Shown here piece after piece: positions 35,113 through 44,180 of a stretch of 64,000 nucleotides of DNA (positions within the stretch are counted from its first letter, which is position 1; each line of letters starts with the position of its first letter). A program made the translations under genes and the position numbers. Below the pieces are notes generated by a model. That model saw nothing but the letters and a program-made list of their open reading frames with translations, did not search any database and was not told the DNA's origin. The stretch covers positions 682,001 through 746,000 of the forward strand of contig JADJWK010000004.1 in NCBI GenBank assembly GCA_016716405.1, read 5' to 3'. This DNA is from Candidatus Melainabacteria bacterium (GTDB lineage: Bacteria > Cyanobacteriota > Vampirovibrionia > Obscuribacterales > Obscuribacteraceae).

Positions 35113-35500
35113 TATCTCTCTCCTCAGCTCAAGGATCTCTTGAGCCTGAGCTCTGGCTTGTTTTAGTAAAACGATCAGGTCTTAATCGATACTTTCCCTG
35201 TTACTAAGAAGCTCTATTAATAGACACTTTAACACTTTTTAAAAGTCGCGGCTTCCTCCCGAATAACTGGGCCTGATGAGCCCTGCAGCAAGCGAAGTTA
35301 CCAATTTTTAATCATTTTCGAGGCACTTGTCAATATCAGGCACTACCAGAGCGGAAAAAGTGTTGCCCAGATTACAATTTACCCGGTTCCGGCTCGAAAT
35401 CAGCTGCCGGTGCGTTTTCTTCCAGCGAAAAAACTCAGTCTCGTTAGAATGGGTATTAAAGATCGTGACCGAACCGATTCCACAGCGGGAGACCTACTCA
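35113..35500. promoter_or_regulatory. AT-rich divergent intergenic region
   Basis: About 390 bases between the minus-strand secretion block and the plus-strand TPR block. The first 120 bases are clearly AT-richer than the surroundings (runs such as ttttagtaaaac and ctattaatagacac), as expected for back-to-back promoters. I cannot place -35/-10 pairs with confidence. The downstream frame is open from 35327, but the GTG at 35501 with GGGAG upstream better fits a signal peptide. Confidence 0.5.
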
Positions 35501-37333
35501 GTGTCTGGTAATTTCTTGATCCGTTTGTCAGTGGTCACCAGCATGGTTCTAGTCTTAGCAATCCCGGTCACCGACGCCAAAGGCAAAAAACGTCGGGCTA
35601 CCGCTGCTGCAGCAAGCAGTGGTGGCGGCGGTGGCGTGGTCCTCACCTCGCCGACCCCGACCAATCCCCTGGAGCACAACAACCGGGGCGTGGAGCTCGG
35701 CGGCAAGGGTCTCTGGCCCGATGCGATCCGCGAGCACGAAGCGGCTCTCAACGGCGATCCTTATAACGATCAGTTCCGGCGCAACCTTTCATCGGCGCAT
35801 CTTCACTATGCCGATCTCCTGGCCAACAAAAAGAAATGGTACGAGGCCATTCATCATTACAGAGAGGCACTATATGCCGATCCCGGCAACCTTCCCGCCG
35901 ACAACAACCTGACTGCCTGTATCAGCCAGCTCGGCAAGGACGGCAACAGCTACGAGGTGAGGGAGAACCTGGGAGATCAGGCGGAGATCAGCGGCGATTA
36001 TGTCACCGCCATCGTCGAGTTTCGCAAATGCGTCAAGATGAGAGACGACGGGCCGAGCCGTTACCGGCTTGCCGTGGCGCTTTTCAAGCAGGGTCCCTCG
36101 AAAGTGGTGGAGTCCTACGAAGAGCTGATGACCGCGATCAATAAAGACTGGCCCAAAGAGCGTCGCAATGATCTCGCCAATGCCCATCGCCTCATGGGGG
36201 ATATTCTCTGGGAAGTCGCCCTGAAAGCCAAGCAAGACGGCCGGGGTCCGGTCTATATGAAACGCCTGAACAATGTCGGGATCTGCTACCGCCGCGCCGC
36301 CACCATCAATCCCAACAACACCGATGCGGTGCGAGGGCTGATCAATTGCGCCCGGGAAGCAGTGTCCATCGCCGACAACTTCGCGAACAATCTCATGCTC
36401 GCCGGCGCCTATCAGCTTGCCAGCGATTTCGACCACGCCAAGCAGCAATACGCCAAATGCTGGCGTATGAACCCGAGCAGCTCCGAGCTCCACAAGGCTC
36501 GCGACAGCTTCCACCTGGCCGTGGTCAACTCGCCCATGGCTTCACCGGCCATGGTGCAGAACAGCATACTGCAGGTTCAGAAACAGCTCGAGAAGAGGCC
36601 TGACGACCCTTTCTTGCTTTATATATACGGACGCGGCAAAGAGACCATGAAAGACTCGGATACTGCCCTTCTTGCCTATAAGAAGGCCTATTCGATTAAC
36701 CCATTCGTGCACCCGGATCTGGCTGAAGGACTGAAACGCATCACCGGTGGCGATCCCGGCGACGAGTCCGAGGTGGACGAAGAGGCGCGGGACAGCGAGA
36801 CTCCCGGTGTGACTCCCGAAAAGGGAAAAGGGAAAGGGAAGAGCAAAGGCAAGGGCAAAGAAAAAGGCAAAACGCCCGCCGAGACCAAGCCTGCTCTCGA
36901 CCCGGCTATCGAGAGCGCCGTCAACGAGAAGATTGCTTCCGGAGACCTCAAAGGGGCAGAGCAACAGCTGTACAGCGAAATCGAGAAAGATCCGACCACT
37001 GCCCCGGGTAAAGTCTGGCTGATGCTCGGGCAGATCCAGGAGAAACAGGGCCGGCTCAACGAAGCCCAGGTCGCATTCAGGCAGGCGGATTCCACCGGCG
37101 AGCCCGGCGCGGCGGAAGGAGTGAAGCGAATCAGCGGAATCAGGGCACAACCTCTGGTAGACCGGGCCAAAGAGGAGCTGGGCAAGGGAGACTCTGTCAA
37201 AGCCCGCACTACGCTGGAGGACGCCTTGAAGATTACCCCGGACGCCCCCGAGATTCACCAGATGCTGGCGGACGTTCTCGATAAGCTGGGCGAAAAAGAG
37301 GAAGCACAGAAACACCGTGACCGAGGCAAATGA
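35501..37333 (+). CDS. exported TPR protein
   Basis: About 610 residues from the GTG at 35501 (a GTG at 35465 is an alternative). N-terminal signal helix LIRLSVVTSMVLVLAIPV, then a Gly-rich spacer. TPR-type pairs run over about residues 50-410 (NNRGVELGGKGLWPDAIREHEAAL, HHYREALYADPGNLPADNN and later), then a Lys/Gly-rich linker made of KGKGK units, and two to three more TPRs at the C-terminus. No enzymatic motif. The stop overlaps the next start as ATGA. Together with the following gene it forms a pair of exported TPR proteins next to the secretion-like locus, possibly assembly or chaperone parts. Confidence 0.75.
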   Translation: MSGNFLIRLSVVTSMVLVLAIPVTDAKGKKRRATAAAASSGGGGGVVLTSPTPTNPLEHNNRGVELGGKGLWPDAIREHEAALNGDPYNDQFRRNLSSAHLHYADLLANKKKWYEAIHHYREALYADPGNLPADNNLTACISQLGKDGNSYEVRENLGDQAEISGDYVTAIVEFRKCVKMRDDGPSRYRLAVALFKQGPSKVVESYEELMTAINKDWPKERRNDLANAHRLMGDILWEVALKAKQDGRGPVYMKRLNNVGICYRRAATINPNNTDAVRGLINCAREAVSIADNFANNLMLAGAYQLASDFDHAKQQYAKCWRMNPSSSELHKARDSFHLAVVNSPMASPAMVQNSILQVQKQLEKRPDDPFLLYIYGRGKETMKDSDTALLAYKKAYSINPFVHPDLAEGLKRITGGDPGDESEVDEEARDSETPGVTPEKGKGKGKSKGKGKEKGKTPAETKPALDPAIESAVNEKIASGDLKGAEQQLYSEIEKDPTTAPGKVWLMLGQIQEKQGRLNEAQVAFRQADSTGEPGAAEGVKRISGIRAQPLVDRAKEELGKGDSVKARTTLEDALKITPDAPEIHQMLADVLDKLGEKEEAQKHRDRGK

Positions 37334-39498
37334 AATCGAGCGATAAGAAGCGAGCCGGATCGGCATTTCTGAGACAGGCATTGAGCCTGTCTCTCAGCCT
37401 TTCGCTGCTCTCTTGCTCCGGCGTTATTGCTCAGGAGAGCGACCTGGCGGACAGTGACAGCCAGGGCGAAACCGCCCGGCCGGGCGAGCTTGTTCCACCC
37501 CCTGAAAAAAGCGAGCCGGAGAAGACAGAGCCGGCGAAAGCGGAGCCTGAGAATACGGAGCCGGCGAAACAGGCATCGGAAGACCTGGCACCGAAAGCGA
37601 CTGAGGCTCCCGCGGAGCCGGATTCGGCAAAGACAGATGCCACCACAAAAAGTACCGACGAAAAGGCCGAAGACAAGACCGAAGAAAAGACCGGAGAGAA
37701 AGCCGAAGAAAGACAGCCGGATTCGGAGAAAGCGTCCGAGAAATCCCACGGCACCCCGGACGAAGCCACCCAGACAAAGAGAGAGCGCTCATCCGGCACC
37801 GCCGATGATGCTGTGGCCGACGAGGACTCGATACCGAAGAAGAAGAAACTCAAGAAACCCGAGCATATCTCGGAAGCCGACAGGCTGCTTCTCGAGAACA
37901 AATTCGAGGAAGCCGAAGAAGCCTACCGGGCACTGGTTTCCGACGACGAGACCGGTGATGCTTATGCCGGACTGGCAGTGGCCCTGGCCAAACAGAAATG
38001 GCCAAAGAAAGTACTCGAGGCCGAGCGGATAGTCCGAAAAGGCAACGAGGAGTTTCCGGAGAACCCCAACATGCTCGCGGCAGCGGGCTTCGTCGCCCTC
38101 GAGCATTCCCGGACGGTAAGCTCTCCGGCCAAACGGGATCTCTATATCGAGGCAGCCGAAAAGCTCAGCAAAAAAGCCCTCAAAGACAATCCTGAGATTG
38201 CCATAGCGCAGCAGACCCTGGGTCTGGCGAAAATGGCCCAGGACGATCCGGAAGGAGCGATCAAGCCATTCCGCGCTGCTGCCCGAATCGCAGAAGATCC
38301 GGTCAACCTCACCCTCTGGGCCGAAGCCCTTCTCCGGGTCAACCCCAAAGACACCAAGGCGGACGAGATCATCGAAGAAGTCCTCTCGCAAGATCCCGAG
38401 TACAACCCAGCCCGCCTGCAAAAAGCCATCATCCTCACCAATAAAGGCAAGCACGAGGAGGCTTTCACCGAGCTTCACAGTATTCCGAGAGACGAGCGCG
38501 ACTCGGACTGGCAGAATGTCCAGGGGGACATATTCCGCAAGCAGGGCGATGGCGCCTCCGCTCTGGCGAGCTGGAAAGAGGCGAACAGGCTCAATCCGCG
38601 CAATCCGGAGCCGTACAAGCGCATGGGCGAATATTATGCCGTCCGGGGCGACGGGGAGCTGGCAATATCCGAATGGCACAACGCCCTGGAGATTCTCCCC
38701 AATGACATGAAGATGCGCTCCCAGATGGCTGAGCTGGCCCTGAGACTGGACAAGCTCGAAGTAGCCGAGCAGGAGTACCGCACCGTCCTCAACGTCCGGC
38801 CCGACGACCCGAAAGCCCTGCTCGGTCTATCCCGGGTGTATTTCCGCAAGGCCCGTCGCGAAGGCGGTCAATACCCTCCCGATTTCCAGGCGCTCATGAA
38901 CCAGCTCGAGAATGTCCTGGCCGAGCAATCGGTCAAGGGAGAGGTGGTCAAAGGCGCCGGCAACCTGCGGGAGAACATCCAGCTTTCCGAGGCGGAAAAG
39001 GCCCTTACCCAGAAGCGTTTCAGAGAAGCCGACAATCTTTTCAATCAGGTGCTCGAGAAACACAGAGAAGATCCGTACAACCTTCTGACTCTCGCCGAGC
39101 AAGCCTATAACGACGGCGCTCTCAAGACTGCCGAGCGCGCCTACGCCTACGCCCGCGAGATCCCTGAAGTGGCGCCCCGCGCCGAGCAGGGCATATCCAA
39201 GATCATCGCTCAACGCACCGAGGCCAAACGGCACACCAAGCTCGGTGATGCCACCTGGAAGCTGCCCGAGGTCGCCATGGACCACTACAAGCAGGCCCTC
39301 GTGCACGACCCGCAGCACCCGCCGGCCTACTACGGGCTCTTCTCTTTGATGTGCAAGAAAAAGGATGATCCGGAGAAAGCCATGGACTACGGGAACTGCT
39401 TTCTGGAAGCCTCGGATGATGCCGATCCTCTGCGGAAAGAAGTGGAAGAGAATCTTTCGAAGCTTAAAAAACGTGTCGATAAGGAAAATTCAAAGTAA
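37330..39498 (+). CDS. exported TPR protein with Glu/Lys/Pro-rich linker
   Basis: 722 residues. The N-terminal hydrophobic stretch ALSLSLSLSLLSCSG ends in a Cys that could be a lipobox (LLSC), so it may be a lipoprotein. Residues about 35-165 are an EPAK/EKTE-type low-complexity region. From about 170 to the end are roughly ten TPR units (for example NKFEEAEEAYRALVSDDE and KLEVAEQEYRTVLNVRPDDPKALLGLSRVY). It overlaps the previous gene by four bases. Likely a periplasmic scaffold; no specific partner is evident from the sequence. Confidence 0.75.
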   Translation: MKSSDKKRAGSAFLRQALSLSLSLSLLSCSGVIAQESDLADSDSQGETARPGELVPPPEKSEPEKTEPAKAEPENTEPAKQASEDLAPKATEAPAEPDSAKTDATTKSTDEKAEDKTEEKTGEKAEERQPDSEKASEKSHGTPDEATQTKRERSSGTADDAVADEDSIPKKKKLKKPEHISEADRLLLENKFEEAEEAYRALVSDDETGDAYAGLAVALAKQKWPKKVLEAERIVRKGNEEFPENPNMLAAAGFVALEHSRTVSSPAKRDLYIEAAEKLSKKALKDNPEIAIAQQTLGLAKMAQDDPEGAIKPFRAAARIAEDPVNLTLWAEALLRVNPKDTKADEIIEEVLSQDPEYNPARLQKAIILTNKGKHEEAFTELHSIPRDERDSDWQNVQGDIFRKQGDGASALASWKEANRLNPRNPEPYKRMGEYYAVRGDGELAISEWHNALEILPNDMKMRSQMAELALRLDKLEVAEQEYRTVLNVRPDDPKALLGLSRVYFRKARREGGQYPPDFQALMNQLENVLAEQSVKGEVVKGAGNLRENIQLSEAEKALTQKRFREADNLFNQVLEKHREDPYNLLTLAEQAYNDGALKTAERAYAYAREIPEVAPRAEQGISKIIAQRTEAKRHTKLGDATWKLPEVAMDHYKQALVHDPQHPPAYYGLFSLMCKKKDDPEKAMDYGNCFLEASDDADPLRKEVEENLSKLKKRVDKENSK

Positions 39499-39536
39499 GA
39501 TCTGGAAAGTGGTTCGCAAATAAGCAAGGAGCCGAT

Positions 39537-39974
39537 ATGGACTTAAGCAATCTCAGAGGCAGCCCGAAAGGGAAGAAGAGGGAATCCTCGAAGTCCGCAC
39601 GCAGCTCCGAAAGCGGGGCTGACGAAGACAACAACAACCACAATCAGCTCGCCAAACCAAGAGACGTCACCCAGACCAAAGCCTGGCAGCAGAGCACCGG
39701 CGGCCTCAAGCAGATGTGGGAGAACTATATCAGCATCCTGGCCACTCAGTTTCAGCGACTCGATCGGCCCGCGCAGGAGCAGCTGATAATGAGGCTATGC
39801 CAGGTAATCACCGTTGGTTGCGCCATAGTCCTTACCAACTTCTTCTACCAGTTCATTCCCCTGATGATTCGAGTATTCGCCTTTCCGGCGATCCTCGTGG
39901 GCTCATGGTTCGTTGCCACCAAAGTAGTCACTCCCATAGTCATCGCCCAATTCGAAGACAAGCTCAACAAGTAG
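39537..39974 (+). CDS. small two-span membrane protein
   Basis: A 145-residue protein. The N-terminal about 60 residues are charged and Ser/Asn-rich; a helix WENYISILATQFQRLDRPAQEQL leads into two close membrane spans (about 90-107 and 110-130), ending in a short charged tail. AGGAG lies a few bases before the ATG at 39537. It shows no family signature. Position between TPR genes and a VirB10-like gene suggests it belongs to the same envelope assembly. Confidence 0.6.
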   Translation: MDLSNLRGSPKGKKRESSKSARSSESGADEDNNNHNQLAKPRDVTQTKAWQQSTGGLKQMWENYISILATQFQRLDRPAQEQLIMRLCQVITVGCAIVLTNFFYQFIPLMIRVFAFPAILVGSWFVATKVVTPIVIAQFEDKLNK

Positions 39975-39985
39975 GTCCGACGGGC

Positions 39986-40234
39986 ATGGACGCCGATCGC
40001 AAAAAGCTTTTTCAGATGATAGGCGGTGGTCTGATTGTCGCCTGCGCCTTCGCGATCATGCTCCCCGGGCTGCTTACCTATATTTTCGGTCTCTGGCGCA
40101 TAATCTCACTTATTGTCACAATGGTGATAGTGGCCTGGTTGATCGTCTTTCTCTACCACAAGATGCGACCGATGCCGCGACCGGACAAATCGAGCAGCAA
40201 CGATGAAACAACAAACGAAGAAGTCGAAGAATAG
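39986..40234 (+). CDS. small two-span membrane protein, 82 residues
   Basis: Starts at the ATG at 39986; an open frame further upstream runs through the previous gene and is a shadow. Two hydrophobic helices (about residues 12-32 and 36-54) are followed by an acidic tail. It overlaps the following VirB10-like gene by 32 bases. Short two-helix proteins of this type occur beside VirB3/VirB2-like genes, but no identity can be assigned. Confidence 0.55.
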   Translation: MDADRKKLFQMIGGGLIVACAFAIMLPGLLTYIFGLWRIISLIVTMVIVAWLIVFLYHKMRPMPRPDKSSSNDETTNEEVEE

Positions 40235-41381
40235 ATTCCACCGGAGAAAGCTCGCGGCAGTCCTGTTGTCAGCGCTCCCGGCCCTGTTTTCGTCTCTGGG
40301 AACTTCGTCTCCGGGAACTGCCGCGCTGGCGGCTCGTCCCCAGGAGGATCCCGAGCGGTACTACCGGGCCCCCAACTCACTGCACGGCAAGACCGTCTTG
40401 ATTCCCGCAGGCTCGCATATCGAAGGACGAATCACCAGCACGATAAGCTCGGCCAGGAGCAAGCAAGGCGAGCACTTCACCATCGAGATCACCTCACCGG
40501 TTCTGGCCAACGGCACCGACGTGGTGATTCCTGTCGGCTCTCGAATCATAGGCGAAGTCGTGGAAGCGCTTCCCTCCGGGCGGCAACCGAGACAGAAAGG
40601 CATGCCCAAGCCCAACGGCAAGCTGCGCACCCAGCTCTCTATGCTGCAGACCCCCGACGGTGTCTCTCGACCGCTCATCGCCACCATAGCAGGCGAATTC
40701 ATAACTTCCGGGCGCGGTGTGGACCGGCCCAATGACGAGATCAATGAGCCCAATCTGGGCTATGCCGGAAGTCAGTCGAGCTTCGACGCGGTGCATCCGA
40801 CGATGGGCAAGAAGAACCAGCACGGCAAAGGCCCCCAGGTCATCGACCGTCGGCAGTACTTCAAAGATCCGATCCTGGGCAGCAGCACCAACAAGCATCA
40901 ACGCGGCAGCCAGGTGATCCGCTCGATGGTCAAGAAAGGAAGAGAGATCTACATTTTCGGCGGCTCCCCGCTCACCGTGCGAATCGACGCTCCCTTCAAA
41001 GTGTCCGTGGCCCCATCGGCCGGCCGGATGAGCATCGACATCGGATCCGGCGCGCCATCAATGGACGGCGAAGGAGACCTCAAGAACTTCCGGCGCTTTC
41101 AACCTGTCGCCCGGGAAGACTCTCCGTCCGAAGATCGATCCATGCCGGGCCGAGACAGCTCGAGCAAGAGCAAGAGACCGGCTCTGCGACAGGCGCCCGA
41201 TCCGGAGGCGCATCTTCCCTCTTTCCTGCGCAGCCCCAAGAAAGACGGCGCCTTTCTCAACGAGCCTGACCCGATGCAGGACACCTCCGCCGACTTCAAT
41301 GCCGGCAAAGCGAAAGATCAGACTCAGAGTCAAAATCAGCAAGAGCAAGAGAGCCAGCCTCAGGGAGGCGATGACTTCTAG
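40203..41381 (+). CDS. VirB10/TrbI-like exported protein
   Basis: 392 residues with a basic N-terminus and hydrophobic segment (AAVLLSALPALFSSL). The middle contains the VirB10/TrbI/TraB-type pattern KTVLIPAGSHIEGRITSTISS, FTIEITSPV and DVVIPVGSRIIGEVVEA, the beta-barrel strands that in VirB10 contribute to the outer-membrane pore. The usual long Pro-rich linker is missing, and the C-terminus is a polar, Gln-rich tail. It would be the trans-envelope link of the locus. It overlaps the previous gene by 32 bases and ends two bases before ubiX. Confidence 0.6.
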   Translation: MKQQTKKSKNRFHRRKLAAVLLSALPALFSSLGTSSPGTAALAARPQEDPERYYRAPNSLHGKTVLIPAGSHIEGRITSTISSARSKQGEHFTIEITSPVLANGTDVVIPVGSRIIGEVVEALPSGRQPRQKGMPKPNGKLRTQLSMLQTPDGVSRPLIATIAGEFITSGRGVDRPNDEINEPNLGYAGSQSSFDAVHPTMGKKNQHGKGPQVIDRRQYFKDPILGSSTNKHQRGSQVIRSMVKKGREIYIFGGSPLTVRIDAPFKVSVAPSAGRMSIDIGSGAPSMDGEGDLKNFRRFQPVAREDSPSEDRSMPGRDSSSKSKRPALRQAPDPEAHLPSFLRSPKKDGAFLNEPDPMQDTSADFNAGKAKDQTQSQNQQEQESQPQGGDDF

Positions 41382-41383
41382 CG

Positions 41384-42010
41384 ATGAGCGATCTGCCTGT
41401 AGTCATTGCCATCACCGGTGCCAGCGGCGCCTGCTACGGGCTCAGGACCTTGCAATTTCTGCTGAGCACCGGTCAGCCCACCGAGCTTCTGGTCTCCAGC
41501 GCCGCTCTCAGGGTCATGCAAGAGGAGCACGATCTTGTTTTCGGCAAAGAGATGAGAAAGGAGCTTCTCAGCCATCTGAAACTACCGGAGGACGCTCCTC
41601 TCAGGCTTCACGACCTGCGTGACTACGCGGCGCCCGTGGCCAGCGGCTCCTTCCGCACGAAAGGCATGGCAGTGATACCGTGCAGTCTCGGCACCCTCGG
41701 CGCACTGGCCAACGGTCTCACCGAAAACCTCATTCACAGAGCCGCGGCCGTCTGCCTGAAAGAAAAACGCCCCCTGGTGGTGGTGGTGCGCGAGATGCCA
41801 TTCGGCCATATTCAACTAAAAAATATGCTCAGCCTCTCGGAAGCCGGCGCCACGGTAGCCTGCGCCAGCCCTGGCTATTATCATCGACCCAAGACCATTC
41901 AGGATCAGGTGGACTTCGTAGTCGGTCGCGTCCTCGATCAGCTTCATCTCGACAACAATCTCTTCAAGCGCTGGAAAGAAGGCACCACCAGCAACACCAC
42001 CTCAAGATGA
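41384..42010 (+). CDS. ubiX: flavin prenyltransferase UbiX
   Basis: Transfers a dimethylallyl group to FMN to make prenylated FMN, the cofactor of UbiD-type decarboxylases. 208 residues with AITGASGACYG (phosphate/FMN loop), ASGSFRTKGMAVIPCSLGTLGALANGLTENLIHRAA, LKEKRPLVVVVREMPF and the PGYYHRP active-site segment, all typical. No ubiD is next to it. It follows the VirB10-like gene by two bases and overlaps rimM by four (ATGA), so the cluster mixes unrelated functions on one transcript. Confidence 0.96.
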   Translation: MSDLPVVIAITGASGACYGLRTLQFLLSTGQPTELLVSSAALRVMQEEHDLVFGKEMRKELLSHLKLPEDAPLRLHDLRDYAAPVASGSFRTKGMAVIPCSLGTLGALANGLTENLIHRAAAVCLKEKRPLVVVVREMPFGHIQLKNMLSLSEAGATVACASPGYYHRPKTIQDQVDFVVGRVLDQLHLDNNLFKRWKEGTTSNTTSR

Positions 42011-42567
42011 CGGACGGCCCCGGGAAGCGCACCACCGATACCACCATCAAGGGCGAGCCCTTCGATTTCCTGATCGGTGAGGTCGTGGGCTTCCGCGGAC
42101 TGCGAGGCGAGATCAAGGTCCGGCCAGGGACAAACAACCCGAGCCTGCTTTTGCCGATTGAGCAGGTCGAGATCGAGACTTCAGGCAAGCCGCGCCAGCG
42201 AGCCGCAGTGAAATCGATTCTTCTGGACAGGAGGATTCTCATTATCGTCCTGGACCGATATCAGGACCGGACCACCGCCGAAAAACTCAAAGGAGCCAGG
42301 CTCTATTGCCAGGCATCCGGTCTGGCGCCGCTGGAAACGGACGAATGGTGGGTCGACGATCTCATCGGGCTGAAAGCCTTCACGAGCAAGGGAGAGCAAA
42401 TAGGCACCGTTTGCGAAGTATATGGAGAGCGCGGTGACTTTCTGGAGATTCTCCTCAAAGAAGGTAACAGGAAGGTGCTCGTTCCTTTCGTAAAGGAAAT
42501 CGTTCCACTGGTAGATGTGAAGAGCGGCCGGCTGGAGATCGAGGACCTTCCGGGGCTCCTGGACTGA
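42007..42567 (+). CDS. rimM: ribosome maturation factor RimM
   Basis: Assists maturation of the 30S subunit head by binding S19. 186 residues from the ATG at 42007, which overlaps the ubiX stop. The N-terminal beta barrel has IGEVVGFRGLRGEIKV, the family signature near the start, and the C-terminal PRC barrel has WWVDDLIGLKAF and RKVLVPFVKEIVPLVD. The usual neighbours rpsP, trmD and rplS are absent. Confidence 0.95.
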   Translation: MTDGPGKRTTDTTIKGEPFDFLIGEVVGFRGLRGEIKVRPGTNNPSLLLPIEQVEIETSGKPRQRAAVKSILLDRRILIIVLDRYQDRTTAEKLKGARLYCQASGLAPLETDEWWVDDLIGLKAFTSKGEQIGTVCEVYGERGDFLEILLKEGNRKVLVPFVKEIVPLVDVKSGRLEIEDLPGLLD

Positions 42568-42725
42568 ATTCTCCAAACCCGCTCAGGAAGCCGGTTTCAA
42601 TACATCACACCCGGATCGGGCGGAGGACCCTAAGTTCTCATTAATCAGTAGTCTTATTGCTTGATTACTTGCCGGATATACATTACATTTCTTGAGATTT
42701 ATTTTGGAAGCGAGATTCTCGGCAA

Positions 42726-44174
42726 ATGCAAACTCTATTCCCCCCATCCGTGTATGCTCCGCCGTCTGCCGCCATTCAGGCAAGGGACGAGGAGATCCAT
42801 CTTCCCACACTGAAAGTGATCTCCTACAGCGGGCACGGTGACAGCGGCGGAGTCGCCTCCAGCCTGGCGCCCCTGGCGCGCAGGATCGGCACCAAAGTCC
42901 ACTGGCTCTCGGTAAACAGGGCGAACGAAAAACCTGGCACTACCAGCGGTGACTCACGTCTCGACTTTCCCCCGACCGAGAGCGGTTTCGTCTATCACAA
43001 CGCCGGGATTTCCGAAGCCCTTCTCGAGGGGCACGAGCGCTTCTCCTCTGCCTACCTCTGGCCGCTGCTGCACGGGATGCCGGAGCTGGCGGTCTTCGAT
43101 CAGGAAGACTGGCGCAAATTTCGAGACGTCTGCCAGAGAGTCGCCTCCGAGAGCCAGGTCATCTCGGAAGGAAGCTTCCCGTCACTCTCCTGGCTCCATG
43201 ATTTCCAGCTCGCCCTCTGCGCGCCGCTGATCGCCACCGAAAGAGGCACCCTGGTCTGCCAGTTCTGGCACGTGCCCTGGCCAAGACCGGAGAACATCGC
43301 CTCTTCGCCCGTAGCCGCCGAGTTTATCGAAGCGCTTCTGGCCAACAAGCTCCTGGGTTTCCACACCGCCGAGTATGCCCACAATTTCCTGTCCACCGTC
43401 GAGCTTCTCTTCAAAGATGCCCGGGTAGATCAAATGTCCATGGAAATCCGCTACAAGCACTACTTCACCAGGGTAGTAGTCATGCCCCTGGGAATCGACG
43501 TCGACCGCTGGCGCCACCTCGCCTCTCAGGTGCGACCGATTGCCGAGGTCCTGGCGGTGAAACACCGCCTGGCCAATCAGATCATCCTCGGGGTGGATCG
43601 TCTGGACTACACCAAAGGAGTCCTGGAAAAGCTCTATGGCATCGAGTATCTCCTTACCCTCACCCCGGACTTGAGAAGAAGATTCCACTATGTGCAGATC
43701 TCCCAGAAACCGCGATCTGATGAAGACGACTACCGCCGCTATGCCGAGCAGGTAAAAGGCAAGATCGACGAGATCAACGAGCGATTTTCAGTGGACGGCT
43801 GGAAGCCGGTGGTCCATATAGACGAGGAGCTCAGCCAGAAAGAGCTGGCCGCATGGTATCAGGCCGCCGACGTCATGGCGGTCAATAGCCTGCGGGACGG
43901 GCTCAATCTGATCGCCAAGGAATATGTCGCCTGCCGGCAGGACGAGCAAGGCGTCCTCATCCTGAGCGAGAACGCCGGCTGCTCTGCGGAGCTCTCCCAG
44001 GGGGCGATCATCGTCGACCCGCGCTCTCCCTCGGAGTTCGCCCGGGCCGTAACAGCTTCATTTTCGATGGGAGTGGAGGAGAAACGCCGCCGGATGACAT
44101 CGATGCGTCATATCATCGGCTGGAACCAGCTACACGACTGGGCCCTGGGCTTCCTCAAGCAAGCGCTGTCCTGA
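42726..44174 (+). CDS. otsA: trehalose-6-phosphate synthase family glycosyltransferase (GT20)
   Basis: 482 residues. GT20 signatures are visible: HDFQLAL (HDYHL in many), FWHVPWP, LGFHTAEYAHNFL, LGVDRLDYTKG near residue 290, VNSLRDGLNLIAKEYVAC and LILSENAGC. It should transfer glucose from a nucleotide-sugar to glucose-6-phosphate or to glycerol-3-phosphate; the related glucosylglycerol-phosphate synthases cannot be excluded. The N-terminus differs from E. coli OtsA (SYSGHGDSGGVASSL replaces the usual GG-loop segment), and no otsB-type phosphatase is adjacent. It stands alone and convergent with nuoK. Confidence 0.85.
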   Translation: MQTLFPPSVYAPPSAAIQARDEEIHLPTLKVISYSGHGDSGGVASSLAPLARRIGTKVHWLSVNRANEKPGTTSGDSRLDFPPTESGFVYHNAGISEALLEGHERFSSAYLWPLLHGMPELAVFDQEDWRKFRDVCQRVASESQVISEGSFPSLSWLHDFQLALCAPLIATERGTLVCQFWHVPWPRPENIASSPVAAEFIEALLANKLLGFHTAEYAHNFLSTVELLFKDARVDQMSMEIRYKHYFTRVVVMPLGIDVDRWRHLASQVRPIAEVLAVKHRLANQIILGVDRLDYTKGVLEKLYGIEYLLTLTPDLRRRFHYVQISQKPRSDEDDYRRYAEQVKGKIDEINERFSVDGWKPVVHIDEELSQKELAAWYQAADVMAVNSLRDGLNLIAKEYVACRQDEQGVLILSENAGCSAELSQGAIIVDPRSPSEFARAVTASFSMGVEEKRRRMTSMRHIIGWNQLHDWALGFLKQALS

Positions 44175-44180
44175 ATCAGC

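Noticed and set aside
16468..41381. integrative conjugative element or plasmid-derived island
   Set aside because: No relaxase, integrase, coupling protein, att-like repeats or composition shift, and both ends are tightly packed with housekeeping genes.
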